A program made the position numbers and the translations under genes. A DNA stretch of 64,000 bases from Planococcus halocryophilus (GTDB lineage: Bacteria; Bacillota; Bacilli; Bacillales_A; Planococcaceae), in NCBI RefSeq assembly GCF_001687585.2, contig NZ_CP016537.2, positions 3,320,001 through 3,384,000 on the forward strand. Direction: 5' to 3'. Below are positions 8,485 through 18,263 of this stretch, one piece after another; positions within the stretch are counted from its first letter, which is position 1; the number at the start of each line of letters is the position of its first letter. Under the pieces are notes generated by a model, which was not told the origin of the DNA, made no database searches, and worked only from the letters and a program-made list of their open reading frames with translations.

Positions 8485-9450
8485 TTAACGTTTTACGTCA
8501 CGATCAATTCCAGCCGGTTTCATAAATTTTTCGACTGCTTCAAAATATGGTAAGCCTTCTATATCACCACTAACACCAACTACCATTGCACCAATCGCGT
8601 TGGCACGTCTGACTACTTGTTTCATCGGTTCTTGACGTAGAATTCCACTAATAATACCCGCAGCAAATCCATCACCCGCTCCAACCGGATCAACAATTTT
8701 CTCAACAGGAAATCCATCTACGTAAAGTTTTTCTGCGTTAGAATGAAGATAAGCACCTTGACTGCCTAATTTAATGATAATTGTCTTATTACTTTTACCT
8801 AACAAAGCTTCAGCTACTGCCTCCACCTCTTTTTTACCAGTCATCAATTGTCCTTCATCTAGTCCAGGAAGAATAATATCTGCATGTTCGGCAATTTCAT
8901 TGAATATTTTTTTTGCTCGCTCTTCTGACCACAATTTCATCCTCATATTAGGATCGAAAATAACTATCGTTCCGTTTTGCTTGGCTATTTCAATCGACCT
9001 CATTACCGTTCGTCGGCAACTTTCACTCAATGCTGGGGTAATTCCACTAATATGAATGATTTTAGCCTGAGCGATAATTTTCTCGTCCAAATCTTCAGGC
9101 TCCATTAAACTTGCTGATGACCCTTTTCGGTAATAATAAACGTTCATGTCACTTGACGATAATTGTTCTTTAAAAATAAGTCCCGTTGGTGCCTGGTCTG
9201 TAAACTGACAAGAAGATGTATCCACTCCTTCTCCCCTTATACTATTCAATATAAAGCGACCGAACGGATCATTTCCCAATTTACTGTACCAGCTTGCTGA
9301 ATGGCCCAGGCGAGTCAAACCAATTGCTACATTTGATTCTGCTCCACCAATTTTTTTGGGGAATTGATGGATATATTCAAGTGGCAACATTTGCTCAGGT
9401 TGAAACAAAACCATTGTTTCGCCAAATGTAAATACATCTATTTTCTTCAT
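8485..9450 (-). CDS. kdgK: 2-keto-3-deoxygluconate kinase (PfkB family)
   Basis: Phosphorylates 2-keto-3-deoxygluconate (or galactonate) with ATP to feed the KDPG aldolase encoded next door. The 321-residue protein shows the PfkB family N-terminal signature around GGAESNVAIGLTRLG and the C-terminal DPVGAGDGFAAG, whose aspartate is the catalytic base. The segment YYYRKGSSAS is typical of KDG kinases. AAGAAGG precedes ATG at 9450. It lies 28 bp downstream of dctM, in the same operon. Confidence 0.93.
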   Translation of the reverse strand: MKKIDVFTFGETMVLFQPEQMLPLEYIHQFPKKIGGAESNVAIGLTRLGHSASWYSKLGNDPFGRFILNSIRGEGVDTSSCQFTDQAPTGLIFKEQLSSSDMNVYYYRKGSSASLMEPEDLDEKIIAQAKIIHISGITPALSESCRRTVMRSIEIAKQNGTIVIFDPNMRMKLWSEERAKKIFNEIAEHADIILPGLDEGQLMTGKKEVEAVAEALLGKSNKTIIIKLGSQGAYLHSNAEKLYVDGFPVEKIVDPVGAGDGFAAGIISGILRQEPMKQVVRRANAIGAMVVGVSGDIEGLPYFEAVEKFMKPAGIDRDVKR

Positions 9451-9478
9451 AGTTCACAACCTTCTTTATTATCATTAC

Positions 9479-10753
9479 TTACTCTGGTATAAGAATTAAT
9501 GAAATCTGAGGTATAAATGTTATAAATAATAATGTGAACAACATTGCAATTAAAAAAGGTAACACTGCTTTTGATAATGCTTCTATAGAAACTCCTGAAA
9601 TACCTGAAGCTACAAATAAGTTTACACCTACCGGTGGTGTGAAGAATCCAATTGCTAAGTTAACTACCATTAAAATCCCAAAATGAACTGGATCGTAGCC
9701 AATTTGAACTGCTACTGGTAATAGTATAGGTGTTAATATAATGATTGCTGCAAGAGTATCCATAAACATCCCCACTATTAATAGTAGAACTGTGATTAGC
9801 AAGATAATGACAATCGAATTTGTAGAAATAGATAATAATCCTTCTGCAATTTGCCCTGGAATCTGCTCAATTGTCAATAAACGACCAAATGCGTTAGCCG
9901 TGCCGACAATAATCAATACAGTGGCAGTTGTTAAAGCCGAATCAATGATTACTTTAGGAAGTTCTTTGAATTTTAACTCTCTATAGATAATCATAGAAGC
10001 AAATAAGCCGTAAACTACAGCGATAACAGCTGCTTCTGTAGGCGTAAAAATACCACCGTAAATTCCTCCCAAAATAATAACTGGAATCAACATAGCCCAT
10101 TTAGCAGCCCAGAGAGCCGTTCCAATTTTTTTTAAAGAAGTTGGTTCGCCCATACCTTTATATCCTTTTTTCTTCGAGTAAATATAAACCCACACAATCA
10201 TAGAAAGACCAACTAATACTCCTGGGATAATACCTGCGATAAATAGATCCCCAATTGAGACATTACCTGTTACTCCATAAATAACCATCGGTATACTCGG
10301 CGGAATTATAACCCCAATTGAACCTGCCGCTGCTACAACAGCTGTCGCAAATTTAATATCATAGCCTTGTCGGACCATTGCCGGAATCATAATTCCTCCA
10401 ATAGCCGCAACCGTAGCTGGACCTGAACCTGAAATGGCTGCAAAAAACATACATGTAATAATAGTTGCGATTGCAAAACCGCCCGTTCTATTCCCAACAA
10501 GTGCATTTGCTACGTTGAATAGCCTTTCTGAAATTCCGCCTTTACCCATAATTTCACCTGCCAGGATAAAAAATGGAACCGCCATTAAAGGAAAGGAATC
10601 AACTGCTGTGACCAATTCTTTCGCTAAAAACTCAACTGGCAAACTTCCCGTATACATAATTGTAATTAGTGTAGAAAGGCCAATAGCAATACCGATTGGC
10701 ACAGTTAATATTAGTAAAAGCGCAAAACTGCCGAATAAGACTGCAAGAGTCAT
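9479..10753 (-). CDS. dctM: TRAP transporter large permease, DctM family
   Basis: A 424-residue, highly hydrophobic protein with about a dozen membrane segments, the sodium-driven transport subunit of a TRAP system. Family landmarks include the N-terminal VPIGIAIGLS, PLMAVPFFILAGEIM, ISGSGPATVAAIGG and the closing region NLAIGFFTPPVGVNLFVASG. GGAGGT precedes ATG at 10753, 33 bp after dctQ. Its binding protein is most likely the DctP at 2960-3997. Neighbouring genes indicate hexonate, hexuronate or 2-keto-3-deoxy acid uptake. Confidence 0.93.
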   Translation of the reverse strand: MTLAVLFGSFALLLILTVPIGIAIGLSTLITIMYTGSLPVEFLAKELVTAVDSFPLMAVPFFILAGEIMGKGGISERLFNVANALVGNRTGGFAIATIITCMFFAAISGSGPATVAAIGGIMIPAMVRQGYDIKFATAVVAAAGSIGVIIPPSIPMVIYGVTGNVSIGDLFIAGIIPGVLVGLSMIVWVYIYSKKKGYKGMGEPTSLKKIGTALWAAKWAMLIPVIILGGIYGGIFTPTEAAVIAVVYGLFASMIIYRELKFKELPKVIIDSALTTATVLIIVGTANAFGRLLTIEQIPGQIAEGLLSISTNSIVIILLITVLLLIVGMFMDTLAAIIILTPILLPVAVQIGYDPVHFGILMVVNLAIGFFTPPVGVNLFVASGISGVSIEALSKAVLPFLIAMLFTLLFITFIPQISLILIPE

Positions 10754-10786
10754 TTCCTAAAACCTCCTAGATGATTCATTCCGAAT

Positions 10787-11305
10787 TTATTTAGCTTGAT
10801 CCATTTCATTTATTTTTCTTACGGATCCAGAGTCACCTCGCAAGGCTTTAATGTGTTTAATTAAATTTTGGATAAGACGAATGAGCGTTAGTCCCATACC
10901 TACCGGTGTAGCCATATACACTAACCCCATTGGAATTTGATTTGCCGGTGATTTTTGTCCGAAATTTAATAATTGGTTTGCGATGTCGAAACCATAAACG
11001 ATAACGAAAACTGCAAATACGACAAACAACAAATTAGCAATAATGGTTAAAATGATTTTTCCTTTTTCTCTTAGAAGTAATAAAGCTACATCAACTTTGA
11101 TATGTCTTTCTTTTTTGACCCCATAACTTATCCCCATGTAAATTAGCCAGATAAAACTATAACGCGCCAATTCTTCTGACCAAGATAAAGAATTGTTAAA
11201 TTGTCTCATGACCACTTGAAGAAAAATAACAGCTACCATAATAGTAGAGAAGAGGATTAATAATGCCTCTTCGATATGCCGATCCAACCACCTTAGGATT
11301 TTCAT
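10787..11305 (-). CDS. dctQ: TRAP transporter small permease, DctQ family
   Basis: A 172-residue membrane protein with four predicted hydrophobic segments and the family pattern SWSEELARYSFIWLIYMG in the second. It is the small membrane subunit that works with DctM. GGAG precedes ATG at 11305. It is the first intact gene of the long minus-strand operon ending at rpiA; the broken 6-phosphogluconate dehydrogenase gene lies about 200 bp upstream. Confidence 0.92.
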   Translation of the reverse strand: MKILRWLDRHIEEALLILFSTIMVAVIFLQVVMRQFNNSLSWSEELARYSFIWLIYMGISYGVKKERHIKVDVALLLLREKGKIILTIIANLLFVVFAVFVIVYGFDIANQLLNFGQKSPANQIPMGLVYMATPVGMGLTLIRLIQNLIKHIKALRGDSGSVRKINEMDQAK

Positions 11306-11503
11306 ATTGATCTCCTTTTATAAAAGATTTAATAATAGCCACTATTGGACAAATCATTATTTTTTAGAACAGACTAAAAATTCCGTCATTTATAATTAAA
11401 AAAATTTAATTTAGAGATGCACTATTCATCACAATGTTTTTTTTTTGCAAACCTAGCAACTCCTATCTTTCACTTTACAAGTTAAATCTATTTGAAATAT
11501 TGA

Positions 11504-12330
11504 TCATCTTTTATTTTTCATTATTTTATGGCTACCAAATTCATTTCGTAATGCTGCAACGACTTTGCCAGTACAAGTATCATCTTCTAAAGAAAGATAC
11601 CGCATTAATAGTGACATCGTGATTACCGGGGCAGGAACTTGAAAATCTAAAGCAGATTCTACTATCCATTTTCCCTCATCAGAAGAATTCATTATCCCTT
11701 TGATGCCTTCTAGTTTAGCGTCTTTCGAAATCGTACCCAAATGGACTTTTGTCTAAAATATCGAAGCCTTCTGCAATTGATTGCATCATTCCATATTCGA
11801 TACCATTGTGAATCATTTTCAAGAAATGGCCACTACCCACCTTATCAGTATAAAAGTAACCGTTTTCAACTGAGATATCATGAAAAATCAGTTCAATGAA
11901 TTTATAAGCTTCCGGATTCCCTCCAATCATGGTGCATATCCCATTCCTTGCTCCTGAAATATCTCCACTTGTTCCACAATCCATAAAGTGGATTCCTTCC
12001 CCCATGTAAATCTTCACCAAATTGAATGAATTTTTTATAATTAGAGTTACCCTCACCAATAACAATATCTCCTTTATCAGGGAGTGATTTTAATGTTGAT
12101 ATACCATTCTCAGTAACCTCTTCATCTGGCACTAGTAACATTAATATGCGTGGGCGATCCAGTTGCTCGACTAAATTTTCTAAAGAATTTGCACGAAGAG
12201 CACCTTTTCCCACTACTTTATCTAGCTGAGCCTCATTTGCATCAAAAGCAACTACTTCATGACCATGATTAATAAGATTTAAAGATAGATTATAGCCCAT
12301 TTTTCCAATACCAATCATTGCTAACTTCAT
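11504..12330 (-). pseudogene. Broken 6-phosphogluconate dehydrogenase (decarboxylating, short form)
   Basis: Three pieces in different frames match the roughly 300-residue GntZ/YqeC-type enzyme in order. The first starts at ATG 12330 after AGGGGG and holds the Rossmann start MKLAMIGIGKMGYN and the GNSNYK loop. The reading frame then shifts by one near a run of five G (about 12001-12006) and continues as GIHFMDCGTSGDISGARNG through the KMIHNGIEYGMMQ catalytic block. At about 11720-11735 a second lesion removes roughly 25 codons, which normally hold a VWNHGSVIRSWL-like segment, and shifts frame again before KDAKLEGIKG. No functional product is expected. As first gene of the operon it once supplied a gluconate 6-phosphate exit route. 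Confidence 0.9.
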
Positions 12331-12457
12331 TTTTTGCCCCCTTGTCCCTCGTGAATTTCTTCTATCTGTAAGCAAGTTCGATGTTTATTTTTAAGAAATT
12401 GTAATAGATGCTCTTTCTTCATAATAAAAAGCTTATATTTCACTTTGTTCCATATAG

Positions 12458-12472
12458 TAGAACTGCGTTCTA
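12458..12472. promoter_or_regulatory. Perfect dyad, candidate operator of the sugar-acid operon
   Basis: TAGAACTGCGTTCTA is a perfect 6-3-6 inverted repeat lying 9-23 bp beyond the -10 box, where a repressor would block transcription. A further GTTC at 12447-12450 is spaced to give an extra GTTC-N9-GAAC pair. The short symmetric arms would suit an IclR- or GntR-type regulator, but this is inference. Confidence 0.55.
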
Positions 12473-12480
12473 TAAATTTA

Positions 12481-12508
12481 ATTATAACTCTCAATCGAAT
12501 AAATTCAA
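12481..12508 (-). promoter_or_regulatory. Promoter of the sugar-acid operon
   Basis: On the minus strand TTGAAT (12503-12508) and TATAAT (12481-12486) are 16 bp apart, about 150 bp upstream of the pseudogene start and in front of the whole dctQM-to-rpiA series. Confidence 0.6.
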
Positions 12509-12884
12509 GAAATAATTTAAATTATTAGTTTTTTTAGAGAAAAGATTATCCATCTAAAAGACCTTGTCTCCCACATAAATAGAAAGGTATAAATAATAGT
12601 TAAATTTTTTCATCCCAATTTCTAGCAAATAAATCACTCTACCGTACTACTATCACTGAAAAAAATTATACTTCGCTTTAAAACAACTAGATTTATTTCA
12701 CAGACAGATAGAGTTGTAGTTAAAATAGAGGATAGAGTCATTTTGATTAAAGTATGTAAACTATTAGAAGAGATATATCTTATTTCTACACTCTAGCATC
12801 TTTGTGTTTTGATTTTGACACTAAGGGAAATAAATGATGAACTACTAATTTACGGATATCTCGTAACTGAAAGGAGAAACCGAC
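12509..12884. other. Intergenic stretch between divergent units
   Basis: About 375 AT-rich bases between the minus-strand sugar-acid promoter and the CDF gene. I see no open frame with a ribosome binding site, no clear hairpin and no repeat, apart from the AAGGAG site directly before the CDF start. Confidence 0.5.
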
Positions 12885-13868
12885 ATGAAAGAACTTTTTG
12901 GCTTGATGAAGTTCGGCACAAAGTCCGCTTTATGGGCAGCCATTATTAATACAATCGTAGCCATTCTCAAAACAGCCGCTTATTTGATTACGGGGAACGT
13001 AGCGATGTTTGCTGAAATGATGCATAGCTTTGGGGATGCTGCGAACCAATTTTTTGTGTTTATTGGTTCTGCATTGAGTAAAAAAGAACCGACAGAACGC
13101 TTTCCTGGAGGATTTGGGCGACTGGTCAACCTTGTGCTACTCGGGGCTGTTTTAATTGTTGGGGTTTTGGCCTATGAAACCATTGTCGAAGGAATACATC
13201 ACATTTCAAATGCCACTCATTCGGAAGATTGGTTTTGGTTGAATATGGGTGTTCTTGGTGCTTCTGCATTGCTCGAAATGGCGGTTCTCTACAAAGCGAT
13301 GAAGGAAATTACGGAGCATCTCCCAAAAGAACAAATAAAAGGCTTTAAATTAATTCCTGAAAGTTATAAGCATGTTAAAGATGCTAAGCCCGCTTCGAAA
13401 CTCGTATTTTTAGAAGATAATGTCGCAGTTGGTGGTGCGTTACTTGCAATGGGCGCAATTGTTGTCGCTACTTATACACCTTTCCATAGCGCTACAGGCT
13501 ACGCTTCAATCATCATTGGTGTTGCACTTGTTTTTGTTGTAGGTCGTATCTTTATGGATAATGCTGCGGGAGCACTTGGAGTAGCCGATGTGAAAATGCA
13601 GGCAAGAATGGGCGCTCGTATTTTGCAGCATCCGCATATTAACGATATCCAAGACTTAAATGTTATTAAAGAAGGCGAAAGCCTACATGTCGAACTAAAA
13701 GTTGAAGTTGATCCTCATATGACGATCAAAGAAGCTGACGAAATTCGAAACTATATTGAGGAAAAAATTAAAGAAGCTGTAGATAATGTCACCGATGTAA
13801 TTATTGAGTTTGATGACGATGATGACGTCGACACGTGGAGTCAGATCTCAAATGGGGATCAAAAGTAG
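12885..13868 (+). CDS. Cation diffusion facilitator family transporter
   Basis: A 327-residue inner-membrane antiporter of the CDF (cation efflux) family, probably exporting a divalent metal in exchange for protons. The second membrane helix has the NVAMFAEMMHSFGDAANQ pattern that carries metal-binding residues. The C-terminal cytoplasmic domain (from about residue 230: HPHINDIQDLNVIKEG, HVELKVEVDPHMTIKEAD) is the usual dimerising ferredoxin-like fold. The tail is rich in aspartate (FDDDDDVDTW). AAGGAG precedes ATG at 12885. It stands alone between divergent and convergent neighbours. The metal cannot be predicted. Confidence 0.9.
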   Translation: MKELFGLMKFGTKSALWAAIINTIVAILKTAAYLITGNVAMFAEMMHSFGDAANQFFVFIGSALSKKEPTERFPGGFGRLVNLVLLGAVLIVGVLAYETIVEGIHHISNATHSEDWFWLNMGVLGASALLEMAVLYKAMKEITEHLPKEQIKGFKLIPESYKHVKDAKPASKLVFLEDNVAVGGALLAMGAIVVATYTPFHSATGYASIIIGVALVFVVGRIFMDNAAGALGVADVKMQARMGARILQHPHINDIQDLNVIKEGESLHVELKVEVDPHMTIKEADEIRNYIEEKIKEAVDNVTDVIIEFDDDDDVDTWSQISNGDQK

Positions 13869-13895
13869 TTTTTAGATTTTGGGACACTAGCAAGA

Positions 13896-13940
13896 AAGAC
13901 AATCAAAACCGCGAAAAATCTCCGGTTTTGATTGTCTTTT
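13896..13940. terminator. Bidirectional terminator
   Basis: Arms AAAGACAATCAAAACCG and CGGTTTTGATTGTCTTT form a strong stem with T-runs on either strand, placed between the convergent CDF and HAD genes. Confidence 0.9.
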
Positions 13941-13947
13941 CTTTTTC

Positions 13948-14829
13948 TTATGCTTTCGGTTCTTTTATAACCATATTATCCAATACCACCGTTTTCAAGT
14001 ATTGGGAAACGCCATTTGCATCGCAAGTAAATTCAGTAACTTCATCCACTTTTTCTTTAATATGATCCGGGGCATTTTTCATCGCTACAGCATGGCTAAC
14101 ATATTCGAACATTTTAAGGTCATTATCGCTGTCTCCGATGGCTAACGTTTCACAGCCTGTTAAGCCAAACCTCTCTAGCATTTCTTTGATCCCTGATGCT
14201 TTATTGACATCGGCAACCATGACTTCTGCATTGTGCGGAGATGAAGGTGTCATCGAAAAACTCATCTCTCCTTGCAATTCCTTTAGCTCGGCTTTCCATC
14301 CTTCGATTTCATCGCGTGTTCTTGCGAAAAAGTAAAATTTCGAAAAATGATTACCGGTTATTTCTGCAGTCCACTCAATATCTTCCTCTATTGCTTTTTG
14401 ACGCGAAATCCATTCGTTAATCTGAACGGAATCAGGTTTCGGATCACGAATTGCCGCTTCAACAAAGGCTTTGTCTTGTTCTTGCACCAATCGCGAGTTA
14501 CCATGCGGGAACAGCTCGTAATAGATTTTCCTTTTACGTGCTTTCTCAATAATCGTTTTTACCAACTCTAGCGACAACGCGTGTTCAAATACGACTTCCT
14601 CGCCAATATAGCCTGCCATGCCATTTGCAGTAATAACGCCGTCTACTGCAAAGCCTTCTGGCAACATTTCTGCTAGTTCGTCTGCCGATCTACCTGTCGC
14701 AATGAAAACAAAAATTCCTTGATCACGCAGTTGATCTATAACTTGTTTTGTCTCAGAACTAACTTCGTTATAATGATTTAATATCGTTCCATCCATATCT
14801 AAAAAGATGGCCTTCGGGTTAATAATCAC
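13948..14829 (-). CDS. HAD-superfamily phosphatase, Cof type
   Basis: A 293-residue cytosolic hydrolase, probably a sugar- or cofactor-phosphate phosphatase. HAD motif I is FLDMDGTIL near the N-terminus with the two aspartates, motif II is FIATGRS, and motif IV is LAIGDSDNDLKMFE with the magnesium-binding aspartates; a type IIB cap lies between. The start chosen is GTG at 14829 (MIINPK), 7 nt after AGGAGG. A longer frame to 14991 would add a hydrophobic, signal-like N-terminus that lacks a ribosome binding site and has no place in this family. Substrate is unknown. Confidence 0.88.
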   Translation of the reverse strand: MIINPKAIFLDMDGTILNHYNEVSSETKQVIDQLRDQGIFVFIATGRSADELAEMLPEGFAVDGVITANGMAGYIGEEVVFEHALSLELVKTIIEKARKRKIYYELFPHGNSRLVQEQDKAFVEAAIRDPKPDSVQINEWISRQKAIEEDIEWTAEITGNHFSKFYFFARTRDEIEGWKAELKELQGEMSFSMTPSSPHNAEVMVADVNKASGIKEMLERFGLTGCETLAIGDSDNDLKMFEYVSHAVAMKNAPDHIKEKVDEVTEFTCDANGVSQYLKTVVLDNMVIKEPKA

Positions 14830-15060
14830 TCCATTACCTCCTGTTACTCTATGCACATGATACCCCTCAGTATACGCCGTGCTATTTCTAAACTCAACGA
14901 AAGTACAACTCTCTGTCGGTAAAAGGATTAGAACTACTGCGGAAAGATAGAAAATGTTAGAATAATAGAAAGAGAAATTTTCGGTTTTCATTTGGCGTTA
15001 CAGGAAATTTGTTTATCTATGCTAGCTGTTTAAAATAACCAGCGGCAGATGGAGGTTAAA

Positions 15061-15903
15061 ATGAAACAGGTCTTGACCATTCAAAAAGTATTAAATAATA
15101 ATGTCGTTATTGCTCATAATGATGTCTATAAAGAAGTGGTATTAATCGGCAATGGTCTCGGTTTTAACCGAAAAAAAGGAGATTCTGTTCCTTTTGACCA
15201 AGCCGATAAAACATTTTTGCTTAAAGATGAAAAAGAAATGGAGCAATATGTAAACCTACTTCCGTATATTGAGGAAAAACTCATCGCGTTTATCCAAGAA
15301 TTACTTCTTTTTATCGAAGAAAAAATGGACAAAGAACTAAATGAACATATTCACGTTGCATTAACCGATCACATTGCTTTTGCTATTAACCGTGCAAAAA
15401 AAGATATTCAATTCTCCAACCCCTTTTTATTTGAAATAGAGTCCCTATACCCAAAAGAATACCTTGTTGCTAAAGATGTTGTTCAAAAAATAGAAGAGCG
15501 GACAGGTGTCTTTTTTCCAGAAGGTGAGGTTGGCTTTATCGCTCTACATATTCACAGCGCGGTAACCGATAAGTCGTTACGTGATATTAAGCGCTATCAT
15601 TCCCTACTTTCACAACTGGTGGAGATTATCGAAAACAACTTAGATATTCAACTGGACAAAAACAACATCGACTACCACCGCTTAATCCAACATCTTCACC
15701 GGGCAATTGACCGTGCCGATAAAGGCACTATTATCAGTGAAGAAAATAAATTGGCTGCTATGTTGAAAAGTGAATATCCTGTGTGCTATAATCTTGCTTG
15801 GAAGCTCATAAAAGTAATGCAAAACCAATTGAATAAGCCTGTAGATGAATCAGAAGTCATGTATTTGACGATTCACTTGCAGCGCTTGACACATAAATTC
15901 TGA
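15061..15903 (+). CDS. glcT: PtsG operon antiterminator GlcT (BglG family)
   Basis: An RNA-binding antiterminator of 280 residues that lets transcription read into ptsG when glucose is present. The CAT RNA-binding domain covers about residues 1-55, followed by two PRD domains. The conserved PRD histidines are His104 and His163 in PRD1 and His211 and His272 in PRD2, the sites controlled by PTS phosphorylation. ATG at 15061 follows GGAGGT by 4 nt; an earlier ATG at 15049 overlaps that ribosome binding site. Gene order glcT-ptsG with an intervening RAT element is as in B. subtilis. Confidence 0.95.
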   Translation: MKQVLTIQKVLNNNVVIAHNDVYKEVVLIGNGLGFNRKKGDSVPFDQADKTFLLKDEKEMEQYVNLLPYIEEKLIAFIQELLLFIEEKMDKELNEHIHVALTDHIAFAINRAKKDIQFSNPFLFEIESLYPKEYLVAKDVVQKIEERTGVFFPEGEVGFIALHIHSAVTDKSLRDIKRYHSLLSQLVEIIENNLDIQLDKNNIDYHRLIQHLHRAIDRADKGTIISEENKLAAMLKSEYPVCYNLAWKLIKVMQNQLNKPVDESEVMYLTIHLQRLTHKF

Positions 15904-15907
15904 CCAT

Positions 15908-15937
15908 ACGTGTTACTGATTCGATCAGGCATGAGTA
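15908..15937 (+). promoter_or_regulatory. RAT (ribonucleic antiterminator) target of GlcT
   Basis: The sequence from ACGTGTTACTGATTCG through ATCAGGCATGAGT closely resembles, from memory, the RAT elements before ptsG genes of Bacillus and Staphylococcus. Its 3' half is shared with the left arm of the following terminator, so binding of GlcT would prevent terminator folding. Confidence 0.85.
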
Positions 15938-16016
15938 TGAAAAGATGAAAGTTAACCAATAGGACAAAACTGTCCTTTTATTGACTTTTCCCTTTTCTGC
16001 TCATGCCTTTTATTAT
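15928..16016 (+). terminator. Conditional terminator in the ptsG leader
   Basis: A long stem pairs GGCATGAG (15928-15935) with CTCATGCC (16000-16007), extended by GAAAAG/CTTTTC pairing, and is followed by TTTTATT. A smaller hairpin AGGACA-AAAC-TGTCCT occupies the apex. It overlaps the RAT. Confidence 0.85.
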
Positions 16017-16062
16017 GGATTCAATTGTTTTTTCATATACAACCCATAGAGGAGGAAATTAC

Positions 16063-18099
16063 ATGTCATTTAATTTATTCGGTACATTGCAAAAAGTTGG
16101 TAAAGCTTTAATGTTACCCGTTGCACTTTTACCTGCTGCTGGTATCTTACTAGCTTTTGGTACTAGTTTTGCACAAGAATCATTTTTGGAAGCGGTTCCT
16201 TTTATGGGAGCTAATTGGATTCAACAATTATTATACGTAATGGCAGAAGCGGGCGGAATCGTCTTCGCTAACCTTCCTTTACTATTTGCTGTAGGTGTTG
16301 CGATCGGTCTTGCCGGTGGTGATGGTGTAGCAGGACTTGCGGCCATCATTGGTTATTTAATCATGAACGTCACGATGAAAGCGTTTGGCGGAATTACGCT
16401 AGAAATGACTACTGACCCGGCATATGCCAATGTACTAGGAATTCCTACACTACAAACAGGTGTTTTCGGCGGGATTATCGTCGGGATTTTAGCCGCCTTC
16501 TTGTACAATAAATTCTATAATATCCAGTTGCCACAGTTTTTAGGATTTTTTGCAGGAAAACGGTTTGTCCCAATTATTACTGCGTTTTCAGCTGTTTTTC
16601 TTGGAATCGTTATGTTTATGGTTTGGCCTTTTGCTCAAGGTGGCCTGAACGCTCTTTCTCACTTTATGCTAGAAACAAATCGTACGCTTGCGGCTTTCGT
16701 TTTTGGAACCGTTGAACGTTCATTAATTCCATTTGGTTTGCACCATATTTTCTACTCACCATTTTGGTTTGAATTTGGTCAATATACAACTGTTGCAGGA
16801 GAAATTGTCCGCGGTGACCAACGTATTTTCTTTGCGCAATTGCAAGACGGAGTAGACTTTACGGCTGGTACATTTATGACGGGTAAATTCCCATTCATGA
16901 TGTTTGGCCTTCCAGCTGCAGCTCTTGCGATATATCACACAGCACGTCCTGAGAAAAAGAAAGTTGTCGGCGGTATCATGGCTTCTGGTGCTTTAACTTC
17001 TTTCCTTACAGGAATTACAGAACCTCTTGAATTTACGTTCTTGTTCGTTGCTCCTGTGTTATTTGGTATTCACGCTATATTTGCAGGACTATCATTTATG
17101 ACCATGCATTTACTTAACGTTAAAATCGGTATGACATTTTCCGGTGGCTTGATCGATTTCCTGCTTTTCGGTGTTATGCCTGGCAGAACGGAATGGTTCT
17201 GGGTTATCATCGTCGGTCTAGTATTCTCAGTCATTTATTACTTTGGTTTCCGTTTTGCTATCCAGAAATTCAACTTGATGACGCCTGGACGTGAAATTGA
17301 TGAAGAAGACGATGAAGAGACAGAAGAAATTGGCGACTTGCCATATGAAATTCTTGCTGCTATGGGCGGACAAGAAAATATCACACACCTTGATGCTTGT
17401 ATCACACGTTTACGTGTCAGTGTTGAAGACAAAGGCAATGTTGATAAAAAACGTTTGAAAAAACTAGGTGCTTCAGGTGTTATGGAAGTTGGCAATAACA
17501 TTCAAGCTATTTTTGGACCTGTATCGGATAGCTTACGCGGTCAAATGCAGGACATCATCAATGGGAAATCACCTCGTCCAGCTGCAAAAACAGCAGCTCC
17601 AAGTAAAGACGCTGTTGTTTCAGCAACACCATTGGAATTTAACAGTCCAATGACAGGTGACCTTTTACCAATTTCAGAAGTTCCTGACCAAGTGTTTTCA
17701 GGTAAAATGGTTGGCGATGGTTTTGCCATCAAACCGACTGAAGGAAAAGTATACTCTCCCGTAAATGGTAAAGTCGTTACTGTATTCCCTACTAAACACG
17801 CAATTGGTATTGCAGCTGATAATGGCACGGAAATTCTGATCCATATCGGGATTGATACGGTACACTTGAAAGGTGAAGGCTTTACTTCACATATTGAACA
17901 AGGCGATTTGGTTGAACAAGGACAACTCTTAATGGAAATGGACTTGGATTATATCGCTGAACATGCAGCATCAATTATTACGCCTGTCGTCTTCACTAAT
18001 CTTGAAGAAGGACAATCAATAAAACTTAAAAAATCTGGTGCTATTGCAGCGAAAGATACAGATGTTATGGAAATTATTAACGGAGAATCTGTCGTTTAA
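16063..18099 (+). CDS. ptsG: PTS glucose transporter subunit IICBA
   Basis: Membrane permease that imports and phosphorylates glucose, 678 residues. Domain order is EIIC (about 1-420, many membrane segments, with [13 protein letters not shown] and [11 protein letters not shown] loops), EIIB (about 440-520, phosphocysteine in [10 protein letters not shown]) and EIIA (about 535-678, phosphohistidine in [12 protein letters not shown]). The start is ATG at 16063 (MSFNLFG) after GGAGG; a frame from 16003 would begin inside the leader terminator. The linker before EIIB is strongly acidic ([10 protein letters not shown]). Controlled by GlcT through the leader RAT/terminator. Confidence 0.96.
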   Translation: MSFNLFGTLQKVGKALMLPVALLPAAGILLAFGTSFAQESFLEAVPFMGANWIQQLLYVMAEAGGIVFANLPLLFAVGVAIGLAGGDGVAGLAAIIGYLIMNVTMKAFGGITLEMTTDPAYANVLGIPTLQTGVFGGIIVGILAAFLYNKFYNIQLPQFLGFFAGKRFVPIITAFSAVFLGIVMFMVWPFAQGGLNALSHFMLETNRTLAAFVFGTVERSLIPFGLHHIFYSPFWFEFGQYTTVAGEIVRGDQRIFFAQLQDGVDFTAGTFMTGKFPFMMFGLPAAALAIYHTARPEKKKVVGGIMASGALTSFLTGITEPLEFTFLFVAPVLFGIHAIFAGLSFMTMHLLNVKIGMTFSGGLIDFLLFGVMPGRTEWFWVIIVGLVFSVIYYFGFRFAIQKFNLMTPGREIDEEDDEETEEIGDLPYEILAAMGGQENITHLDACITRLRVSVEDKGNVDKKRLKKLGASGVMEVGNNIQAIFGPVSDSLRGQMQDIINGKSPRPAAKTAAPSKDAVVSATPLEFNSPMTGDLLPISEVPDQVFSGKMVGDGFAIKPTEGKVYSPVNGKVVTVFPTKHAIGIAADNGTEILIHIGIDTVHLKGEGFTSHIEQGDLVEQGQLLMEMDLDYIAEHAASIITPVVFTNLEEGQSIKLKKSGAIAAKDTDVMEIINGESVV

Positions 18100-18115
18100 T
18101 CCAGAAATATCTACT

Positions 18116-18161
18116 AAAAGCCCGGTTGTATTTGGATTCTTCAAATGCGATCGGCTTTTTT
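18116..18161 (+). terminator. Terminator after ptsG
   Basis: An imperfect stem with outer arms AAAAGCCCG and CGGCTTTTTT follows the ptsG stop codon by 17 bp and ends in a T-run. Confidence 0.8.
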
Positions 18162-18263
18162 TATTTCATCTGACCCCTAAGTTTTATTGGAAATTGACGC
18201 TTTTAACTAGTCCAATGCTCTGCTAATCTTATCTGAAAAGAAAAGATAGGATGGTTACTAATT

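Noticed and set aside
13948..14991. Longer HAD protein with a hydrophobic signal-like N-terminus
   Set aside because: The extension has no ribosome binding site and does not fit the family; GTG at 14829 with AGGAGG is a better start.
18162..18263. Possible riboswitch before the ECF S component gene
   Set aside because: Only a short TATCT/AGATA pairing is visible; no known aptamer core was recognised in about 100 bp.
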